Below are positions 59,345-64,000 of a stretch of 64,000 nucleotides of DNA, piece by piece. Under the pieces are notes generated by a model. That model was given only the letters and a program-made list of their open reading frames with translations, was not told the DNA's origin and did no database searches. Position 1 is the first letter of the stretch, and every line of letters starts with the position of its first letter. Origin of the DNA: Monoplex corrugatus (taxonomy: Eukaryota > Mollusca > Gastropoda > Littorinimorpha > Ranellidae); contig CM060308.1 of assembly GCA_030674185.1 (NCBI GenBank), forward strand, positions 37,446,050 to 37,510,049. Reading direction: 5' to 3'. A program made the translations under genes and the position numbers.

Positions 59345-60992
59345 CGGGGGGGGGGGGGGGGGGCGCATGCGCGAGAGTGCAGACGTGTTTCAACATCGCT
59401 GCGTCTAAATCATTTGAAAAAATGTTTTATTTTGCGTTTATTTGTGGGTAAATTTGTTCTTGATGAATTGAGATCCTCGTCTAATGACATAATTTAGAAA
59501 CAATTTAGTGTTTTTCTCGGAATTTTGGCGTAGGATACTTGTAATTCCCGTCTGAAGAGTCGTCTGCTGGAGTGCTCACGTCTGCTGAAGTGTTCACTTT
59601 GTGTTGTATTTCACGTTTGGACTGGAGGATAAAGGTAAAAGTTTTTGTCAAGATGCTATTTTAAAGTTTGTTGAGAAGTCTGCGGGAGTGTTCACGTCTG
59701 CTGAAGTGCTCACGTTGTATTGTTGCTCACGTTGGAGTTTGGACTGGAGGACAGAAATAACAATTATTGAACAGTGTGACCGGGTTTGTCCGGTAGCGTA
59801 TTGATGGACGTTTATCCTTGTTCTCTGAGGACTACAGATACAAAATTGTGAGTATGCTGATTCTCTTCTAATGTAAACTTCATGTATGAACTCTCGAAAT
59901 GAGCCATGGCATGCATTACGCTGTTGTACGCTGTTGTTCGCTGTGGCTAGCTGCTCTCCTGGGGCACAGACTGCTAATTTCAGAGGCCAAAAGTCCAAAC
60001 AGTTGTAGCAATGTGCTACACTCGGGTTTTGCAGATAAAACAGTCTTCAGGAGTACCAACACATGCATGAGTCTAGTCACCCACCTTCTTGCTGCCTGCA
60101 GATACACAGAAAGATGCAGATCCTTTCCTAAACGAAAGACTGTGAAATTGTACCTGATTGTTTTGTTGTTATTAAACTCCTATGCGCCAGAACCAAACCC
60201 AGGCCCCGATAGCATTTCTGCCACCCTACCAGAAAACTCCGAGGATCACTGCCCATGTGGGGAGTGTGACCTGTCAGTTACCTGGGGATAAAGAGGTGTC
60301 CAATGCGAAACCTGCGGTCATTGGTTTCATGCTAGTTGTCAAAGCATTACAGACGAACATTACGCAAAATTGAGTGACTCTAAAACTGATGTCTCCTGGT
60401 ACTGTGCTCTATGTGGTAACCCAAATAGCATCATAGTTTTTAATCTGCATGTCAACGATTGGCAATTCTTCTCAACTGATCAATCCGGATATACTACTTG
60501 CAGTTCTGAAAAGGATATTTCGTGCACAACGCCAACAGAGAAGAACTTTCACCCCCTGCACGCATCAACGCCTACTAGAGCCAGTCAACAAGACAAATGG
60601 AAAGGTCGTCCACTGCGTATTCTGAACATTAATTTTCAGTCATGCATAGCAAAGAGGGCACCAATGCAAAATGTTATTGATAGTCTCCGCCCGGATATTA
60701 TACTCGGAACAGAGACACATCTAGACAATGACATTTCGGATGCAGAAGCATTACCGGGACCTTACCTTCTCTATCGGAATGATCGTGACAGGGAGGGAGG
60801 GGGCGAGGGGTCTTTGTGGCAGTGCATAAGAACCTGAACAGCTTTACTGTGAAAGAACTGGAAACTGATTGTGAAATTGCGTGGGCAGCATTGCAACTAA
60901 AAGGAAAAAAGACTCTGTATTTATGCTCATTTTACCGTCCTGACGATGCTGACCACGAAAGTTTGAGGAAATTTGGAGAATCTCTTGATAGG
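59345..60992 (+). mobile_element. CR1-like LINE, 5' part (PHD finger + endonuclease)
   Basis: A 5' UTR with a tandem duplication (TCACGTCTGCTGAAGTG at about 59577 and 59693, each followed by GTTTGGACTGGAGGA) leads to an ORF with a PHD finger and an AP endonuclease. It stops abruptly at 60992, where the 3' tail of LINE copy B begins. The 5' boundary is approximate. Confidence 0.78.
59899..60990 (+). pseudogene. LINE protein: 2A-like leader, PHD finger, AP endonuclease (broken)
   Basis: From the ATG at 59899 the protein has a hydrophobic stretch (YLIVLLLLNSYAPEPNPGP) that ends like a 2A peptide: the NPGP core is kept and the upstream Asp is Ala. Then comes a PHD finger, CPCGECDLSVTW..GVQCETCGHWFHASC..WYCALC, interrupted in frame by a TAA at 60289-60291. 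The endonuclease starts LRILNINFQSC and keeps DIILGTETHLDNDI, a GG segment with VFVAVHKN (reached by a frameshift near 60805) and CSFYRPDD. RT is absent because the element is cut at 60992. PHD fingers are known from some CR1-like elements. Confidence 0.82.
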
Positions 60993-61074
60993 TTAATAAT
61001 AATAATAATAATAATAATATATTTTATTTATATAGCGCAAAATCTTGACAAAATCAAATCTAAGCGCTGAGCGT

Positions 61075-61260
61075 ATACATGCATACATACCTACATACAT
61101 ATGAGCGTATACATGCATACATACATGCTTACATACTTACATACATAAATCTAAGCTGAGCGTATACATGCATACATACATACATACATAAATCTAAGCG
61201 TTATACATACATACATACATACATACATACATACATACGTACGCACATGCATACATAATA
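61075..61260. repeat. (CATA)n repeat in LINE copy B 3' region
   Basis: Imperfect CATA units interrupted by AAATCTAAGC(T)GAGCG words copied from the LINE tail. Confidence 0.92.
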
Positions 61261-61317
61261 ATTACAATATTTATATAGCGCAAATCTCGACAAAATCAAA
61301 TCCAAGCGCCGAAAAGA

Positions 61318-61337
61318 CACACACGCACACACGCACG

Positions 61338-61405
<68 letters not shown>
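61318..61405. repeat. (CA)n microsatellite in LINE copy B 3' UTR
   Basis: The equivalent of the CA tract at 1743-1857 in copy A. Confidence 0.95.
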
Positions 61406-61565
61406 CATGGCCACAAATGGGGAGAAAAGAATAAAAGCAATAAAAGCAAGAATAAAACCAATGGAAAACCACAGAGAGCACATCATATACAATTATATAT
61501 TAAAACAAAGTGATTCCCTCCGAGCGGAGACAGGCTGCAGAGGGGGGTTGAGTGAGGTTAGGATT

Positions 61566-64000
61566 TTATGCAGAGGAGAAAAGGTGAGTTTTGAGAGCGG
61601 ACTTGAAGGAGGCAAAAGTAGGTTGCTGACGGACTGAGAGAGGAAGTTTGTTCCAGGAGAGTGGACCAGAAACAGAGAAGGCTCGTGGACCATAGGTATT
61701 GAGCTTAGTGCGTGGAAAGCGAAAAGTCAGAGGATCGGAGGCAGAGCGGAGGGTACGTGACGGAACATAGATCTCAAGTAGGCTTGACAGGTAATCGGGG
61801 GCTGCGTTATTGAGGCTTTTGTAGCACATGGTGTCTAGTTTGTACTGTATGCGCTTTGATACAGGGAGCCAGTGAAGTTGTGCCAGGAGAGGAGATATGT
61901 GGTCAGCTTTTTTCTTTTTGAGTACAAGGCGTACAGCATTGTTTTGAATGCGCTGTAGGATGTGAATGGTGGAGGCAGGAAGACCAGACAGGAGTGAATT
62001 GCAATAGTCAATGCGAGACATTATGAAGGAGAGAACGAGTTTTGCAGTTGTTTCGACAGAGAGATACTTCCTGATCAGGCTTATACGATGGAGATGATAG
62101 TAGCAAGATCTGGCAGTTTGAGAAACAAAGTTGTTCATGGACAGGGTAGAGTCAATGCAGACACCAAGGTTTTTAGCTGAATCAGAAATTGGGACTGATG
62201 TGTTACATAATGGGAGAGAAAGAGGAGGCAGCTGGGAAAGTTTCTGACGGGTGCCAATGAGGATAGCTTCTGTCTTGTCGTCATTAAGCTGAAGTCTATT
62301 GTGTGTCATCCAGTTCTTAATGTCCGAGTAACACTCAGTGGTGCGAGTCAACAGGCGTTGTATATTATCAGGTGAGTCACTATCTTGAAGTTGGGTGTCA
62401 TCAGCATAGAAGTGGTGTTTTATAGAGTGGGAGTTGATGATGGTGGACAGGGGGGAGGTATAAAGAGTGAAAAGAACAGGGCCAAGGACAGATCCTTGTG
62501 GAACACCACAGGTCAGGTATGCAGGTTGAGAGTAAGTGCCATTGATGAGAACAGTTTGTTTTCTGTTTGATAAATACGAAGTGAAAAAGGAGAGAGCAAT
62601 GTCAGAGATGCCAAAAGTATGATGAAGTCTAGAAAGGAGAATACCATGGTCAATGGTATCGAAAGCTGCAGACAGATCAAGGAGTGTGAGGAGAGAGACT
62701 TTGCCAGTATCAGTTGCAAGGAGGAGATTGTTGAGAATGTGTAGTAGGGCAGTTTCAGTGCTATGGCACTGGCGGTAGGCTGACTGGAAAGGATTGAGGA
62801 GATTGTTGGCAGACAGGTGAGAGTTCAGCTGGTTGAGGACGACTTTTTCAAGGAGTTTTGACAAGAAAGAGAGATTAGAGATAGGCCGGTAATTTTTCAG
62901 TTCATTTGGGTCTAAATTGTGTTTCTTGAGGAGAGGGTGAACAATAGCAGACTTGAAAGAATCTGGGACAGTTCCAGTTTGAAAAGAAGTGTTGATGATG
63001 TCAGTGATGAATGGGAGGAGAGTAGGGAGACAATCGGAGTAGAGAGAACCTGGAAGAGGATCCAGTTCGCAGGTTTTGAACGACATGGATCTGATTGTGT
63101 TGAAAATTTCTTCTTGTGAGACTGGGGTAAAAGTAGTGAGAGGTGTGCCAGAGAAGGAAGGGTCAGGTGGGCATGGTTGACAGGGTGTCCTGTCAAGCCT
63201 GTCACGAAGAGTTTGTATTTTGGTGGTGAAATACTTAGAGAATACAGATGGGAGTTCTTCATTTGTATGTTTTGTTGGGAGAGGCAAGTCTTTTCGTGTG
63301 CCAAGGAGATGATTCATGGTTGTAAAGAGTTCTTTTGAAGAAGAGGCATTCAGGATTTTGGTTTGGAAATAGCTTGTTTTTGCAGATGCAATGAGGGTGG
63401 ATACTTTTGTTTTAGAGGCTTGGAAAAGTTGCCTGTGTACAGTGAGTTTGGATTTGCGCCAGCGGCGCTCTGCTCTGCGGCGGGCACGTTTTGCACAGGC
63501 AATCTCATGAGTGAGCCAGGGGGTAGGGGGGCGGTCAGGTAAAAGACGGGTTGTGGCTGGAGCATGAGTGTCCAGAAGATGGTGGAGAGTAGTATAGAAT
63601 TCATCGGCAAGGTTATGTGACTTTTCAGAAAGGAGACGGGAGGCATCAGATGAAAATGTGGAGAGGTCGATAGATTTGAGATTGCGTCGAGTCACTGTGC
63701 GCGTGGTACGGGAAGGAGGAGAAATGTCAAGAGAACAGAGAATTGCAGAGTGGTCAGATGGAAGGGCTGAAGTTAGACGGCTAGAAAGAACTAAGCAGTT
63801 GTTAGTAGCTGAATTGTGGTGATCACGAGAAATGATCCAGTCAAGAATGTGACCTTTTTGATGGGTTGGTTCAGAAATGTGTTGAGTCATATTGTGATTG
63901 GACAGAGAGTTGATGATATGTCTTGTGTCATAACGGTGAGTGTTGTCATAGTGGACATTGATGTCACCTAGAATGATGAGATTTCCAGGTAAGAGGCAGT
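61566..64000 (-). CDS. L2/CR1-like LINE endonuclease-reverse transcriptase, partial (open to window edge)
   Basis: The frame is open from beyond 64000 to the stop at 61566. At the edge it reads LLPGNLIILGDINVHYDNTH, the endonuclease GD(I)N motif, then SDHSAILCSLDI, the last endonuclease motif. The RT follows with NYRPISNLSFLSKLLEKVV, motif A (LLDLSAAFDTIDH), motif B ([13 protein letters not shown]) and an intact YADD in motif C ([10 protein letters not shown]). The C-terminus (SRIDYCNSLLSGLP, RIQNNAVRLVL, SWNKLPLSVR, FKSALKTHLFSSA) is typical of the L2/CR1 group. No internal stop or shift is visible, so the copy could be active if its 5' part is also intact. Confidence 0.93.
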   Translation of the reverse strand, partial: CLLPGNLIILGDINVHYDNTHRYDTRHIINSLSNHNMTQHISEPTHQKGHILDWIISRDHHNSATNNCLVLSSRLTSALPSDHSAILCSLDISPPSRTTRTVTRRNLKSIDLSTFSSDASRLLSEKSHNLADEFYTTLHHLLDTHAPATTRLLPDRPPTPWLTHEIACAKRARRRAERRWRKSKLTVHRQLFQASKTKVSTLIASAKTSYFQTKILNASSSKELFTTMNHLLGTRKDLPLPTKHTNEELPSVFSKYFTTKIQTLRDRLDRTPCQPCPPDPSFSGTPLTTFTPVSQEEIFNTIRSMSFKTCELDPLPGSLYSDCLPTLLPFITDIINTSFQTGTVPDSFKSAIVHPLLKKHNLDPNELKNYRPISNLSFLSKLLEKVVLNQLNSHLSANNLLNPFQSAYRQCHSTETALLHILNNLLLATDTGKVSLLTLLDLSAAFDTIDHGILLSRLHHTFGISDIALSFFTSYLSNRKQTVLINGTYSQPAYLTCGVPQGSVLGPVLFTLYTSPLSTIINSHSIKHHFYADDTQLQDSDSPDNIQRLLTRTTECYSDIKNWMTHNRLQLNDDKTEAILIGTRQKLSQLPPLSLPLCNTSVPISDSAKNLGVCIDSTLSMNNFVSQTARSCYYHLHRISLIRKYLSVETTAKLVLSFIMSRIDYCNSLLSGLPASTIHILQRIQNNAVRLVLKKKKADHISPLLAQLHWLPVSKRIQYKLDTMCYKSLNNAAPDYLSSLLEIYVPSRTLRSASDPLTFRFPRTKLNTYGPRAFSVSGPLSWNKLPLSVRQQPTFASFKSALKTHLFSSA

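Larger units (their letters stand above)
60993..64000 (-). mobile_element. L2/CR1-like LINE copy B, runs past the window end
   Basis: The 3' end on the minus strand is the GCGCTATATAAATAAAATATA-type tail with (ATT)n at 60993-61070. A second similar tail piece at 61255-61315 is separated by CATA repeats. The coding part from 61566 is intact to the window edge. About 1.1 kb of 5' coding sequence should lie beyond 64000, judging from copy A. Confidence 0.9.

Overview
This is a stretch of a repeat-rich metazoan nuclear genome. Genes are split by large introns, there are canonical GT-AG splice sites and a secreted EF-hand protein, and microsatellites and animal-type transposons (Tc1-like, L2/CR1-like, RTE-like, R2-group, tRNA-derived SINEs, piggyBac-like MITEs) dominate. 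The repeat style best fits a mollusc, perhaps a marine gastropod; that is inference, because nothing here is species-diagnostic.

Host genes are sparse. (1) A small secreted EF-hand protein (140 aa, five coding exons, + strand) runs from 10437 to 34757, about 24 kb for 423 coding bases. Its introns are filled with transposons and satellites. All exon junctions keep phase, and exon, intron and EF-loop positions agree. (2) On the - strand, the last exon of a single-pass membrane protein with a long repetitive acidic tail (39528-41197) has a candidate upstream exon at 46623-46750. (3) A second - strand membrane-protein exon with an acidic tail lies at 56783-57754. Both membrane genes show small frame breaks, so they are pseudogenes, length-variable alleles or assembly errors.

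Layout. 1-1600: 60-bp minisatellite with an RTE fragment inside. 1660-5569: decayed L2/CR1-like LINE. 5572-7190: Tc1-like copy 1. 7.5-10.4 kb: SINEs and microsatellites. 10.4-35.2 kb: the EF-hand gene. Its intron 1 holds a 40-bp array carrying about 19 TCAAGGTCA nuclear-receptor half-site motifs. Intron 2 holds a 1.5-kb trinucleotide tract that starts at the splice donor. Intron 3 holds Tc1-like copy 2 and an RNase-H LINE split by a complete R2-group LINE with an intact 1110-aa ORF and 20-bp target duplications. Intron 4 holds Tc1-like copy 3. 35-48 kb: membrane gene 1 among copies of an unclassified repeat of about 530 bp (family R, eight copies in the window). 48.2-52.2 kb: CAA, CTAA/CCAA and 48-bp satellites, a 265-bp foldback element and two R copies duplicated with the satellite. 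52-59 kb: microsatellites, a SINE with a nested MITE, membrane gene 2 and a degenerate AT-rich array. 59.2-61 kb: 5' part of a LINE with a PHD finger, an endonuclease and a degenerate 2A-like motif. 61-64 kb: a better preserved L2/CR1-like LINE running off the window.

The elements do not form a pathway. The common theme is repeated nested insertion in and around a few host genes. The best leads are the intact R2-group LINE, two intact near-identical Tc1-like transposases, the motif-bearing arrays in the EF-hand intron and at 50-52 kb, and the coding minisatellite that slips frame in membrane gene 1.
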